Source of the DNA: DASQPJ01 sp036268355
GTDB taxonomy: Bacteria; Actinomycetota; Actinomycetes; Sporichthyales; Sporichthyaceae
Length of the DNA stretch: 64,000 nucleotides
Direction of reading: 5' to 3'
Assembly (NCBI GenBank): GCA_036268355.1
Contig: DATAUG010000117.1
Span: forward strand, 1 to 64,000
Shown here: in pieces, positions 34,911 through 43,564 of the stretch
How positions within the stretch are numbered: position 1 is the stretch's first letter
Layout: the number at the start of each line of letters is the position of its first letter
Translations under genes and position numbers: made by a program
The notes under the pieces: generated by a model
Seen by the model: only the letters and a program-made list of their open reading frames with translations
What the model was told of the DNA's origin: nothing
The model's database searches: none

Positions 34911-35030
34911 ATGAAGCACTACTTCCCGGTTCGCTGGCACAAGCCCAAGCCGAAGCGTCACGAGCCGGTGTGGGAGATCAAGCGCCACAAGCCGCCGGTC
35001 CGTCGGCACAAGCGTCGGCACGAAGGCTGA
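34911..35030 (+). CDS. Very small basic His/Lys/Arg-rich protein
   Basis: 39 residues, beginning MKHYFPVRWHKPKPK and ending RRHKRRHEG; 21 of 39 residues are Lys, Arg or His. Third codon positions are almost all G or C in this frame, and GGAGA lies eight bases before the ATG. A 12-bp stem terminator follows at 35084. The HKPxPKRH / RHKPPVRRHKRRH pattern suggests nucleic acid or metal binding. It has no signal peptide and matches no family I know. Confidence 0.7.
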   Translation: MKHYFPVRWHKPKPKRHEPVWEIKRHKPPVRRHKRRHEG

Positions 35031-35083
35031 CCCCCCGACAGCCTTCGGGCTCGGTCCCAGCATCGTGGGGCCGCGCGCCGACC

Positions 35084-35124
35084 ATCACCCGCACCTCCGC
35101 CGTCCCGGTGGGGGTGCGGGTGAT
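35084..35124 (+). terminator. Hairpin terminator after the small basic protein
   Basis: ATCACCCGCACC (35084-35095) and GGTGCGGGTGAT (35113-35124) form a perfect 12-bp stem with a 17-nt loop; no U-tract, as is common in actinobacteria. Confidence 0.6.
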
Positions 35125-35221
35125 TCGCGTCCGAGGCCGACCTGCTCGACGCCGCCGTGATCCGTCCGGCTTCCCCACGGCGGGGTGGCCGGCGCGCACA
35201 ACACCGATCTAGGTTGGGACC

Positions 35222-35923
35222 ATGACTTCCATACTTTTCGCGATCACCGGTTCCGACCACTGGACCCTCGCCGACGGCACCAAGCATCCGAGCGGTTACT
35301 GGCCCGAGGAGCTGGTCGTCCCCCACCGCGTGTTCACCGCGGCCGGCTTCGACGTCACGCTGGCAACCCCGGGCGGCGTTCGCCCGGTGCCCGACCAGGC
35401 CGGCTTCACCCCGGAGATGAACGGCGGGTCGGCGGAGGCCGGCCAGGCGCTGCGCGACTACATCGACTCGATCTCGGCGCAGATAGACAAGGTCGTCCCG
35501 CTCGAGGACGTCAGGCCCACCGACTACGAGGCAGTGTTCATCCCGGGCGGGCACGGCCCGATGGAGGACCTGGCCGTCTCGCAGTCGTTCGGGGCCCAGC
35601 TGACGCAGTTCCTCGACAGCGGCCGGATCGTCTCGGCGGTCTGCCACGGGCCGGCCGGGTTGCTCCCCGCGCGCCGCCCCGACGGCGGCTGGCTCTTCGA
35701 CGGTTACGCGCTGACCGGCTTCAGCAACGTCGAGGAGGCCCAGGTGGGCTTCGCCGAGCGCGCCGACTGGTTGCTCGAGGACAAGCTCACCGGCGGTGGC
35801 GGAGTGTTCTCGGCCGGTGACCCGTGGGGCCCCAAGATCGTCGTGGACCGCAACCTCTACACCGGCCAGAACCCGGCCTCGTCGCAGGCGCTGGCCGAGG
35901 CGATCGTCACCGCGCTGTCCTGA
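35222..35923 (+). CDS. DJ-1/PfpI-family protein, Hsp31-like
   Basis: 233 residues. The nucleophile elbow is SAVCHGPAGLL (Cys about residue 141). GYWPEELVVPHRVFTAAGFDVTLATPGG and VFIPGGHGPMEDL with the upstream Glu of the acid pocket fit the class I glutamine amidotransferase-like fold of Hsp31/glyoxalase III. Likely methylglyoxal or protein-glycation protection. Start ATG at 35222. Confidence 0.9.
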   Translation: MTSILFAITGSDHWTLADGTKHPSGYWPEELVVPHRVFTAAGFDVTLATPGGVRPVPDQAGFTPEMNGGSAEAGQALRDYIDSISAQIDKVVPLEDVRPTDYEAVFIPGGHGPMEDLAVSQSFGAQLTQFLDSGRIVSAVCHGPAGLLPARRPDGGWLFDGYALTGFSNVEEAQVGFAERADWLLEDKLTGGGGVFSAGDPWGPKIVVDRNLYTGQNPASSQALAEAIVTALS

Positions 35924-35940
35924 TCGAACCCGTTGCGTCG

Positions 35941-35976
35941 GGCCCCCGGAGCCCAGGCCTGAGCTCTCGGGGCCCG
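35941..35976 (+). terminator. Imperfect hairpin after the DJ-1 gene
   Basis: GGGCCCCCG and CGGGGCCC pair with an inner AGC/GCT, 17 bases behind the stop codon. Weak call. Confidence 0.4.
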
Positions 35977-35993
35977 GCGACGACGCGAGACAC

Positions 35994-36146
35994 CTGGCCT
36001 TCCGCACGTCGATGGGGTGACACCCCGACGGAATGCGACTGGCGGCGTGTCCTGGCCTTCCGCACGTCGATGGGGGTGACACCCCGACGGAATGCGACTG
36101 GCGGCGTGTCCTGGCCTTCCGCACGTCGATGGGGGTGACACCCCGT
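35994..36146. repeat. Tandem repeat, about 59 bp, two full copies and a partial third
   Basis: Units start with CCTGGCCTTCCGCACGTCGA at 35994, 36052 and 36111 (periods 58 and 59). Copies are nearly identical; the first lacks one G in the GGGG(G)TGACACCCC hairpin that each unit contains. The third copy stops after that hairpin. Confidence 0.92.
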
Positions 36147-36402
36147 GGGGCGCGGGCGCTCGGGGCCGGGGCCGGGCCGGGCCGGGCCGGGCCGCGGAGA
36201 GCTGAGCAACGTGCAGCTCGTGCCAGGCTATTCCGCTGAGATACCGCGGCATATGCTAGGCAGCTGCGCCCTCTGGCCCAGTACTTCTGCATCCTGGACC
36301 GACCCAGTCGTCGGGCCCGGCAGGCCATCAGGAAGGGCATGCCCGGTGGTCGTCCGGACGGAGGGATCGCGGCTCGCAACCCTTTAATCTGGAGGTCCAA
36401 CG

Positions 36403-37905
36403 ATGACGTTGACTGCTCCCCACGGCCTGCTGCCGAGCGTGGAGTCCTTCACCCAATCCGACAAGCGCCTGCTCATCGGCGGCGAATGGGTCACCTCGGC
36501 ATCCGGCAAGACGTTCGTGACGATCGACCCGGCCACCGGCGACGAGATCTGCGCGGTAGCACACGGCGAGGCCGAGGACATCAAGCGGGCCGTGAAGGCC
36601 GCTCGCAAGGCCTTCGACAGCGGCACCTGGTCGGGGATGTCACCGCACCTGCGGCAACAGCTGCTCTGGCGCATCGGGGACTCCCTCGCCGACCGCGCCG
36701 AGGAGTTCGCCCAGCTCGAGGCGCTCGACAACGGCAAGTCCGCGATGGTCGCCCAGTTCGTCGACATGGCCTGGTCGGCCGAGATCTTCCGGTACTACGC
36801 GGGCCTGTGCACGAAGATCGAGGGCCGCACGATCACGCCGTCGGTGCCGTGGGCACCGGGCGCCGAGTGGCACGCCTACACGCTGCGCGAGCCGGTCGGT
36901 GTCTGCGGCCAGATCATCCCGTGGAACTTCCCGCTGCTGATGGCCGCCTTCAAGCTCGGCCCGGTGCTTGCCACCGGCAACACCGTGGTCCTGAAGCCCG
37001 CCGAGCAGACGCCGCTGACCGCGCTGTTGCTCGGTGAACTGATGATGGAGGCCGGGCTGCCGGCGGGCGTCGTCAACATCGTCACCGGGTTCGGCGACGC
37101 CGGCGCCGCGCTGGCCAGTCACGACGACGTCGACAAGGTTGCCTTCACGGGCTCCACCGAGGTCGGCAAGCTCATCGTGAAGGCCGCGGCCGGCAACCTG
37201 AAGAAGGTCACCCTCGAGCTGGGCGGCAAGAGCCCGAACATCGTCTTCGCCGATTGCGATCTGGAGAAGGCCATCGAGGGTTCGGCAAACGCCTGGCTGT
37301 TCAACAGCGGCCAGTGCTGCGTCGCCGGGACCCGGATGTTCGTCGAGGACAAGATCTTCAACGAGTTCACCCAGGGCGTCGCCGAGTACGCGTCCAAGGT
37401 CAAGGTCGGCCCTGGCCTCGACCCCGAGACGCAGCTCGGCCCGTTGGTGTCGCAGGAGCAGTTCGACCGGGTGACCGGGTACATGGCCCAGGGCGCGGCG
37501 GACGGCAGCCGGGCACTGACCGGCGGCCACCGGATCGGCGAGCGTGGCTTCTTCGTCGAGCCGACCGTGCTGGTCGACGTCCGCGAGGACATGTCCGTGG
37601 TCCAGGACGAGATCTTCGGCCCGGTGGTGGCCGCGATCCCGTTCTCGGAAGCCGACATGGGCCCGATCGCCGAGGCGAACAAGACCCAGTACGGCCTGGC
37701 CTCGGGCATCTGGACCAAGGACCTCTCCAAGGCCCACAAGCTCGCCAAGCAGATCAAGGCCGGGAACGTGTGGATCAACTGCTACAACGCCTTCGACACG
37801 GCGATCCCGTTCGGCGGCTACAAGCAGTCCGGCTGGGGCCGGGAGCTCGGCATGGAGGCGATCGACGCGTACACGCAGACCAAGGCAGTGAACATCGCCC
37901 TGTAG
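36403..37905 (+). CDS. NAD(P)-dependent aldehyde dehydrogenase
   Basis: 500 residues, full length. The catalytic residues are Glu272 (LELGGKSP) and Cys306 (FNSGQCCVAGTR); the nucleotide-binding site is visible in IIPWNFPLLMAAFKLGPVLATGNTVVLKPAEQTPL and FTGSTEVGK. The best fit is the retinal/phenylacetaldehyde dehydrogenase group, oxidising aldehydes to acids. Start ATG at 36403 behind GGAGG. A strong intrinsic terminator follows. Confidence 0.95.
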   Translation: MTLTAPHGLLPSVESFTQSDKRLLIGGEWVTSASGKTFVTIDPATGDEICAVAHGEAEDIKRAVKAARKAFDSGTWSGMSPHLRQQLLWRIGDSLADRAEEFAQLEALDNGKSAMVAQFVDMAWSAEIFRYYAGLCTKIEGRTITPSVPWAPGAEWHAYTLREPVGVCGQIIPWNFPLLMAAFKLGPVLATGNTVVLKPAEQTPLTALLLGELMMEAGLPAGVVNIVTGFGDAGAALASHDDVDKVAFTGSTEVGKLIVKAAAGNLKKVTLELGGKSPNIVFADCDLEKAIEGSANAWLFNSGQCCVAGTRMFVEDKIFNEFTQGVAEYASKVKVGPGLDPETQLGPLVSQEQFDRVTGYMAQGAADGSRALTGGHRIGERGFFVEPTVLVDVREDMSVVQDEIFGPVVAAIPFSEADMGPIAEANKTQYGLASGIWTKDLSKAHKLAKQIKAGNVWINCYNAFDTAIPFGGYKQSGWGRELGMEAIDAYTQTKAVNIAL

Positions 37906-37916
37906 GCACAGGTTGC

Positions 37917-37964
37917 GGCTGCGGGCCGGGACGACCGACAGGCATCCCGGCCCGCAGCCTTTTT
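37917..37964 (+). terminator. Rho-independent terminator of the aldehyde dehydrogenase gene
   Basis: GGCTGCGGGCCGGGA and TCCCGGCCCGCAGCC form a perfect 15-bp stem followed directly by TTTTT (37960-37964). Confidence 0.93.
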
Positions 37965-37986
37965 CCGCGGCGCGCGGCCCGACAGG

Positions 37987-38736
37987 ATGGGTGCCATGGG
38001 TTTGGCATCGCAGGATCGGGCCGGGTCGATCGCGGGCCTGTTGGCCGGAGCCGGGCTGTTCGCCGACGTGCCCCGGGAATTGCTGGACCGCATAGCGGCG
38101 GTGGCTTCCGAACGGACGTTCCGGAAGGGCCAGTTCGTCTTCCAGCAAGGCGATCCAGGGGACTCCTGCTACGTGATCGTGACCGGTTCGGTCAAGGTGT
38201 TGACCACCACCGTCGACGGGGCCGAGGTCATCCACTGCACCCTCGGCCCGGGCGACTGCTTCGGTGAGTTGTCCTTCCTGGACGGGCTGGATCGGTCGGC
38301 GGCGGTGGAGACGCTCGAGGACAGCCGACTGCTGGTCCTGCGGGCACCGGCCCTGGACGTGTTGCTGGGCAACCCCCCCGCCACGCGCGCATTGCTGGCC
38401 TATCAGGGATCGCTGATCCGCCGGCTGACCGAGCAGGCGGCCGATCTGATGGTCCTCGACCTACCCGCCCGGTTGGCCAAATGCCTGGACCGCCTGGCCG
38501 CAGCACACGGCGTGGTGTCCCCCGAGGGCATCCGGCTCGAGCTCGCGCTGACCCAGTCCGAGCTCGCTGCGTTGGTCGGCGCGTCCCGCCCGACTGTGAA
38601 TGCGGCACTGGCCGAGTTCACCCGCCGGGGCTGGATCCGCAGCAGCGGTCGCACCTTGCTGATCACCGACGCGGACGCCCTGCGCCGCCGCCACGACCCG
38701 CACCACAAGCCCGGGACCGGGGGGCGTTCCGGCTGA
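37987..38736 (+). CDS. Crp/Fnr-family transcriptional regulator
   Basis: 249 residues. The cyclic-nucleotide-binding domain (about 25-140) includes GDSCYVIVTGSVKVL and GPGDCFGELSFLDGLDRSAAVETLE, close to the cAMP pocket of Crp. The C-terminal winged helix has LTQSELAALVGASRPTVNAALAEFTRRGWI. No Fnr-type cysteine cluster. The start could be 37987 or 37996 (second ATG). Ligand unproven. Single gene. Confidence 0.92.
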   Translation: MGAMGLASQDRAGSIAGLLAGAGLFADVPRELLDRIAAVASERTFRKGQFVFQQGDPGDSCYVIVTGSVKVLTTTVDGAEVIHCTLGPGDCFGELSFLDGLDRSAAVETLEDSRLLVLRAPALDVLLGNPPATRALLAYQGSLIRRLTEQAADLMVLDLPARLAKCLDRLAAAHGVVSPEGIRLELALTQSELAALVGASRPTVNAALAEFTRRGWIRSSGRTLLITDADALRRRHDPHHKPGTGGRSG

Positions 38737-38808
38737 GCCGCGGGAACCGATCCGGCGAGGGATGCGTCAAATCGAGGTCAAGTTCGCACGGACGAAAGGA
38801 CCGACCTC

Positions 38809-39105
38809 GTGGCGAAGACCGCCGAAGCCCGGATCACGCCCGTTGGACATGTGGCGCCCACGACGCCACCGATCCCGAAGACGCGCAACGGGGTGCTCCG
38901 GCCGTATCTGGTCGCGGTCGAGGGCAAGTACGTGATCGTGCGACTGGGCGAGGAGATCCTGCGCGGAGTTGTCGAGGGCGCGGTGCCCACCTGTCTCACC
39001 GCGGGCACTGCCCGGCTGATCCGCAAGGTCAACCACCCCAGCAGGGCGATCGCCTACGTCATCGGGGACGACGACGTCGAGATCCTGGTCCGCCCCTGCC
39101 CCTGA
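38809..39105 (+). CDS. Hypothetical protein
   Basis: 98 residues, start GTG at 38809 with AAAGGA upstream. After about 30 residues rich in Pro/Thr the rest looks folded (YLVAVEGKYVIVRLGEEILRGVVEGAVPTCL and AIAYVIGDDDVEILV). No signal peptide or family recognised. Convergent with the DUF302 gene, one base between stops. Confidence 0.6.
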   Translation: MAKTAEARITPVGHVAPTTPPIPKTRNGVLRPYLVAVEGKYVIVRLGEEILRGVVEGAVPTCLTAGTARLIRKVNHPSRAIAYVIGDDDVEILVRPCP

Positions 39106-39106
39106 C

Positions 39107-39634
39107 TCAGCCCGCGACCGCGGGTGCTGCCACCAGACCGAGAACAGCGACCAGGTCGGCCAGTCGCTCGTCGAGCATTCGACCGACCGCGGCGATGTCC
39201 GGGTTGTCGAAGGTTGCGAAGCGCGTCGACGGCTGGTCGACGGCCAGGTGCGTACTGCCGTGTTTGTCCTCGAAGATGACGACGCGCAGCGGGGCGTAGA
39301 GCAGAATTCCCGGGTCGTGCCGGAACATCATCTCAGCGAATACGTGATTGCCCATCAGATACGTCGTGCAAGCGGTGGTGTGACCGGCGCGGGCGAAGAA
39401 CGCGCCGCCGTCCAACCGGGCATAGCGCAGGAAGGCGTGCGGCGCCAGCGCAGCGGTACGACGACGAACGGCTGCCCAGTCCGCGTCCGACGCGAACGCC
39501 GCCAGATCGACCTCGGGCACCGCCGCCTCGTAACGGTCCCGGAAGCTCGGGAACGGCTCCGGCGCGACGAAATCCAGACGCATCGTCGGATGAGAAATCC
39601 TGGCCGCACCGGCGAACATCTCGAACTCCGACAT
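39107..39634 (-). CDS. DUF302-family protein with N-terminal extension
   Basis: 175 residues. The C-terminal half, YLMGNHVFAEMMFRHDPGILLYAPLRVVIFEDKHGSTHLAVDQPS and a helix with MLDERLADLVAVLG, follows the DUF302 pattern; the N-terminal 90 residues are specific. DUF302 proteins are small, often stress- or redox-linked, without an assigned reaction. Start ATG at 39634. A second DUF302 protein is at 42751. Confidence 0.8.
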   Translation of the reverse strand: MSEFEMFAGAARISHPTMRLDFVAPEPFPSFRDRYEAAVPEVDLAAFASDADWAAVRRRTAALAPHAFLRYARLDGGAFFARAGHTTACTTYLMGNHVFAEMMFRHDPGILLYAPLRVVIFEDKHGSTHLAVDQPSTRFATFDNPDIAAVGRMLDERLADLVAVLGLVAAPAVAG

Positions 39635-39913
39635 GACTCCCCGATCCGCGGCGCCGCTGCGTCCCGGTCGACGATAGCCGGCCCTTGGGTCTGCAATGTG
39701 TCGGGAAGGAACATCTCGGCGGTCAGCGCGACGGACTGTCCCCGACGACCGCAGGGCGCGGGGATCGGACGCCTGCCCGAACAGCGCCACATCGCCCCGA
39801 TCCGTACATCCGCCGAACGGAGGACCCACGAATCATCCGTCCGGCGTGAACCCGCATCGGTCGAATGCTCGTCCAAGGTCCTGGACGGCACGATCGGTGA
39901 GACTGGGAGTCAC

Positions 39914-40336
39914 ATGCGCTACTTGACAGTTGTCGGCGGCGCATTCCTGATGTTCGTGGTGGGCGTCGACATCGCGTTGGCCACCGATCACCACCAGCCC
40001 ACTGCGGTCGGCACGATCGCCGCGGTCAGCGTCGGGACCCCCTCGGCCGAGCCGACGACCACGCCCGGGCCCACCGACACCGCGACACCCACGCCGACGG
40101 ACACATCGATCCCGTCGCCCGAACCCACCGACACCCCGACTCCGGAGCCGACCCCGAGCCCGTCGACCGGCAGCCCGGTGACCAGCACTCCGGTGACCAG
40201 CACTCCGGTGACCAGGAGCCCGGTGATCCGCGCGCCGGTTCAACCGAGGACGCTCACACCGGTCACCCACGTGACCAAGAAGAAGACCACCAAGACGACC
40301 ACGAGGACCACGCACAAGGTGGTGGTGGCCCGCTGA
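39914..40336 (+). CDS. Secreted Thr/Pro-rich protein with basic tail
   Basis: 140 residues: signal peptide (LTVVGGAFLMFVVGVDIALA), then a Thr/Pro/Ser-rich low-complexity stretch (TPTPTDTSIPSPEPTDTPTP) and the repeated TSTPVTSTPVTRSPV, ending in a Lys/Thr/Arg cluster (KKKTTKTTTRTTHK). It looks like an O-glycosylatable wall-spanning stalk with a cationic end. Start ATG at 39914. No family. Confidence 0.65.
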   Translation: MRYLTVVGGAFLMFVVGVDIALATDHHQPTAVGTIAAVSVGTPSAEPTTTPGPTDTATPTPTDTSIPSPEPTDTPTPEPTPSPSTGSPVTSTPVTSTPVTRSPVIRAPVQPRTLTPVTHVTKKKTTKTTTRTTHKVVVAR

Positions 40337-40358
40337 GCCGAACGCGGGCTGCCGGCGG

Positions 40359-40535
40359 TCAGGACTGCGTCAGCGGCTGAACCGTTACGACCCGCAGGTC
40401 GACGTCCGGCGGGCCGAGGAAGCTCTGCTGTGTCGAGGTGTTGCCCTGCAGCGTGTCCCAGGCGACGACGCCCAGCATCGGCAGGCTCATGCACAGGACG
40501 CACACCGCCAGCGTCCGCCGAAGTCCCATTCCCAT
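40359..40535 (-). CDS. Small membrane or secreted protein
   Basis: 58 residues from ATG 40535 (or 52 from ATG 40517-region alternatives such as 40529): MGMGLRRTLAVCVLCMSLPMLGVVAW is one hydrophobic segment or signal peptide, followed by about 30 polar residues (GPPDVDLRVVTVQPL). Convergent with the Thr/Pro-rich protein. No family. Confidence 0.45.
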   Translation of the reverse strand: MGMGLRRTLAVCVLCMSLPMLGVVAWDTLQGNTSTQQSFLGPPDVDLRVVTVQPLTQS

Positions 40536-41152
40536 GCGGCATTGGACGCAACGCAGCAGCCGGCCGTCGCACAACCATGAGCTGATTCCACGATCATCCG
40601 ATCGGCCAACGCCCGCGGGCCGGATCGGCCGGGTGTTCCAAGGTGCCTGGCCCGGGCCCACCCGGGAGGGGATCGGGCTGTGTCGAGGCCCGGGCCAGAC
40701 ACCGCAGGCCACTCGGTCGAGAGGACCTTTGCAGCGGATTCCGCTTTGTTCCGTTTTCCTACCACTTACGCGGAGCTTCAACCACTCGATTATTCAAACG
40801 TCGAAGCGGGCCGAATAGTTTCCGATTTCACATCATGAGCATTTTGTCCCATTTGTCCTAATTCCGAAGCATGTCCGCTCTCGTCGGCCAGTTCGCACCC
40901 GCCGACGTCGGCCGATCGGCCGACAAGGAACTCCTTCGTTCGACGGAACCGGATCCGCTCCAAGCTGCGTCAAAGCAATCACCGACCCCGGTGGCCGGGG
41001 CGCGTCTCGTGGTGGTGGCGCGCACCGGCCCCGGCGGAATCGCGGCGGTCCTGCCAGGTGGGCGCCCGGCGCCCGCATCTCTTTTGCACGGGGGTTTGAA
41101 CCGTCATGATTTTTGTTCTTTCGGCCGGCACGACCGCCCGCGGGCGGGGCGA
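40536..41152. other. Intergenic region with an AT-rich island
   Basis: About 615 bases. Roughly 40735-40870 is distinctly AT-richer than the window and should contain promoters. A GCCTGGCCCGGGC / GCCCGGGCCAGAC inverted repeat lies near 40646-40705. No gene supported. Confidence 0.5.
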
Positions 41153-41977
41153 ATGACGACGACTCGGCCGCGCCAGCGATATCGCGAACGACGCTTCGCG
41201 TGGGCGCCGCAGGTTCCCGCGACGTCGATGTCCACCGCCCTGGCCGCACCGGTCACGGCGACCGTCCCCGGCGCGGCAACCGACCGGCGCCGCCGGGCGG
41301 TGCTCGCCGGCGCGTTTGCGCTGATCGCGACGGTGGGCGCCACCGGCTGGGCCGTCGGCGGCCACGACCCGTTGGTCGGTACGGCGCTCACGCCCGGCCC
41401 GACAACCCTGACGACCGCCTACAACTCCGCATGCGGGCTCGCCGGAGGCAACGCGGCGGCGCCCTCGGCCGCGCCCAGCATCAACTGGCAGGACTTCGGC
41501 ATCACCTCGTTGCCGATCTCGGCGGCCTACGGGCCGGGCCGACGCAGCGCCGCCGCCACCTGGTCGTGCTTCGCGCGGACACCGACCGGAGCCGTGCTGG
41601 CCGCCTGGACCATCCCGTTCCGGACCGCCGTCGCCAAGGACTTCGCAGCCGTGGTGCGCGGGCAGACGGTGCCCGGGCCCGCGCAGGCCGCGCTGCTCAA
41701 GCAGGGCCAGGCCCCGCACCCGCTGACCGATCGGGTCGAACCGCTCGGGTTCAAGATCGTCGCGTACTCCCCCGACGCGGCCACGGTCAGCTTCCACGTC
41801 ACCCAGTACGGCCATGATTTCCGCTGCGCGGCCCAGGTCCGGTGGACCGGCGGCAGCACCGGCGACTGGCTGCTCCAGCTACAGCCCGACGGCCAGACGC
41901 TGTCCACCTGTCAACGGCTGGCGACAGCCGAAGCGGGCCACTTCGTGCCGTGGGGCCCAGCGCCGACCGCGCGCTGA
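41153..41977 (+). CDS. Membrane-anchored exported protein of unknown function
   Basis: 274 residues. A basic N-terminus (about 1-45) precedes one membrane segment (AVLAGAFALIATVGATGWAV). The outer part has GITSLPISAAYGPGRRSAAATWSCFARTPTGAVLAAWTIPF and a paired-cysteine domain. I associate proteins of this shape with actinobacterial integrative elements, but no conjugation gene is adjacent, so this is only a hint. Start ATG at 41153; a later in-frame ATG near residue 24 is possible. Confidence 0.6.
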   Translation: MTTTRPRQRYRERRFAWAPQVPATSMSTALAAPVTATVPGAATDRRRRAVLAGAFALIATVGATGWAVGGHDPLVGTALTPGPTTLTTAYNSACGLAGGNAAAPSAAPSINWQDFGITSLPISAAYGPGRRSAAATWSCFARTPTGAVLAAWTIPFRTAVAKDFAAVVRGQTVPGPAQAALLKQGQAPHPLTDRVEPLGFKIVAYSPDAATVSFHVTQYGHDFRCAAQVRWTGGSTGDWLLQLQPDGQTLSTCQRLATAEAGHFVPWGPAPTAR

Positions 41978-42043
41978 GCGGACCGGGGGCGGCGCAACTG
42001 GAACCGCCGGCGGCGAACACGCCGCCGGATCCCGTCAAGCGCA

Positions 42044-42058
42044 GTGACGGACCGTCAG
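42044..42058. repeat. CTGACG palindrome, copy 12
   Basis: GTGACG-GAC-CGTCAG, one mismatch; 80 bases upstream of the universal stress protein start. Confidence 0.65.
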
Positions 42059-42137
42059 ATCTCGAAGAACCCGGTTGGCGGCGAGTATCCGGTGCCCCGC
42101 CCACCCCCGGCGCCGCACTCTGGTGCACAGTCGTGGC

Positions 42138-42578
42138 GTGGACGCGGAGTTGGGCACGGACGGTCCGAAGGTGATCCTGGTGGCGGTCGACGGATCGGTC
42201 ACGTCGCTGCGGGCCGGGTCGTACGCGGGCGGGTTGGCGCGGCGGCAGGGCTCGCGGCTGGTCGTGGCACACGTCGTGCAACCGCTGGGAACCGCCGCCC
42301 TGTTGCCGCAGGCCGCAGGTGCCGCGATCGAGGCCGCCCGCGAGATCGTCGAGGATCTGCGGGCACAGATCGGCGAGCGGGCGGCGGATCTCGGGATCGA
42401 GGTCGAGTTCCGGGTGACCGAGGGCAGTCCCTATCACGCACTGATGCTGATGGCCGATGAGGTCCGCGCCGAGCTCGTCGTGCTCGGGGCGTCGACGACG
42501 CCCGGGCACCGGGTGCTGGGCTCACTCGGCGCGCGGATGATCCGGGCCGGCAGATGGCCCGTGGTCGTCGTCCCCTGA
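42138..42578 (+). CDS. Universal stress protein (UspA family)
   Basis: 146 residues. KVILVAVDGSVTSLRAGSYAGGLARRQGSRLVVAHVV is the UspA first half; the end ELVVLGASTTPGHRVLGSLGARMIRAGRWPVVVVP corresponds to the ATP-binding loop but with GAS-TTPG instead of the classical Gly-x2-Gly-x9-Gly-Ser pattern, so nucleotide binding is uncertain. Start GTG at 42138. Upstream of the DUF302 gene, possibly co-regulated. Confidence 0.88.
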   Translation: MDAELGTDGPKVILVAVDGSVTSLRAGSYAGGLARRQGSRLVVAHVVQPLGTAALLPQAAGAAIEAAREIVEDLRAQIGERAADLGIEVEFRVTEGSPYHALMLMADEVRAELVVLGASTTPGHRVLGSLGARMIRAGRWPVVVVP

Positions 42579-42716
42579 TCCCCGGCAGCTACCGCCGGCG
42601 GCCGTCCCCGCGACAACTGAGGCGAAGTCGGATCCGGCGACAGCACCGCGGTCGGTCGCGCCACGCCGGCCCGGTCGTCGAGCACAAGCACGGCGCTGCG
42701 GAAGGCACGTGCGAAC

Positions 42717-42731
42717 CTGACGGTACGTCAC
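42717..42731. repeat. CTGACG palindrome, copy 13
   Basis: CTGACG-GTA-CGTCAC, one mismatch; only 20 bases before the ATG of the DUF302 gene, overlapping its leader. Confidence 0.65.
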
Positions 42732-42750
42732 GCGCTGCCCGGGAGGACCC

Positions 42751-43179
42751 ATGAACGACTCGACCGCCGACGCCTGGAGCGCCGACGGGATCAACACGAC
42801 GGTCTCGACCGGCACCGTGGGCCAGACGCTCGAGCGCCTGCTCGCGGTACTGGACGCGAAGGGCCTGACGGTGTTCACCGTGATCGATCACAGCGGCGCG
42901 GCGGCTGCGGCTGGGCTCACCCTGCGGGACACCAAGGTCGTCATCTTCGGCAGCCCCCGGGCCGGAACACCGATCATGGCCGCTGCTCCGCTGAGTGCAC
43001 TCGACCTACCGCTGCGGGTACTGATCGTCGACGACGCCGGGACCACGCGACTGGCCTGGACCCGTCCGGAGGCGCTGGGCACGCGGCACCGGCTGGGACC
43101 GGAACTGGTGGAGCGCATCGCCGGGATCGACGATCTGGTTGCGGCGGTAGCGGTCGGCCCCGCGCCCGGGCCGAGCTGA
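42751..43179 (+). CDS. DUF302-family protein
   Basis: 142 residues. VGQTLERLLAVLDAKGLTVFTVIDHSGAAAAAGLTLRDTKVVIFGSPRAGTPIMAAAPLSALDLPLRVLI is the complete DUF302 domain. ATG at 42751 behind GGGAGGA. Lies downstream of a universal stress protein gene, consistent with a stress role; no reaction is known. Confidence 0.88.
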   Translation: MNDSTADAWSADGINTTVSTGTVGQTLERLLAVLDAKGLTVFTVIDHSGAAAAAGLTLRDTKVVIFGSPRAGTPIMAAAPLSALDLPLRVLIVDDAGTTRLAWTRPEALGTRHRLGPELVERIAGIDDLVAAVAVGPAPGPS

Positions 43180-43207
43180 GCGGCAGCGCAGAGAAACAGC
43201 GCGCAGA

Positions 43208-43564
43208 TCAGGACGCCGCAGGCTGGTCCGGGGCGTTCGTCGGGCCGGCGCCCCGCAGTTCCGCGCCGGTGTCGAAGAAGTGGTCCAGGTAGGCCCCGTC
43301 GTCCAACGTGCTGCGGCGCGCCAACGCGAAGACCTCCGCGCCGTGGCCGGGTTCGGCGTCCAGCACGAATGCCTGGACCAGGCCCAGCCGGCGCAGCCCG
43401 CCCGCGGCGTAGGCGGCGCCCTCCTGCTCGGCCAACGCGATCGCACCCTCGAACGAAGCCGCCTGCCAGATGGTGATCCGTTCCTCGTAGATGGTCGCCG
43501 CCTCGCCGTCGCGCTCCCCCCACGCGAACATGCAACGCACCCCGTACCAGCCCAACGCAGACAT
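43208..43564 (-). CDS. DUF4288-like protein
   Basis: 118 residues. GWYGVRCMFAWGERDGEAATIYEERITIWQAASFEGAIALAEQEGAAYA fits the DUF4288 pattern; the C-terminal half (LARRSTLDDGAYLDHFFDTGAELRG) is less typical. Function unknown. Start ATG at 43564. Confidence 0.65.
   Translation of the reverse strand: MSALGWYGVRCMFAWGERDGEAATIYEERITIWQAASFEGAIALAEQEGAAYAAGGLRRLGLVQAFVLDAEPGHGAEVFALARRSTLDDGAYLDHFFDTGAELRGAGPTNAPDQPAAS

Larger units (their letters stand above)
35924..36402. other. Region with hairpin, tandem repeats and GC-rich tract
   Basis: About 480 bases. An imperfect terminator-like hairpin (35941-35976) follows the DJ-1 gene, then the 59-bp tandem repeats (35994-36146), then a GGGCC tract (36164-36196). 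The AT-richer stretch near 36235-36260 probably contains the aldehyde dehydrogenase promoter. Confidence 0.6.

Noticed and set aside
40640..40760. Possible riboswitch upstream of the exported protein
   Set aside because: A long inverted repeat is present, but I could not match any known riboswitch core.
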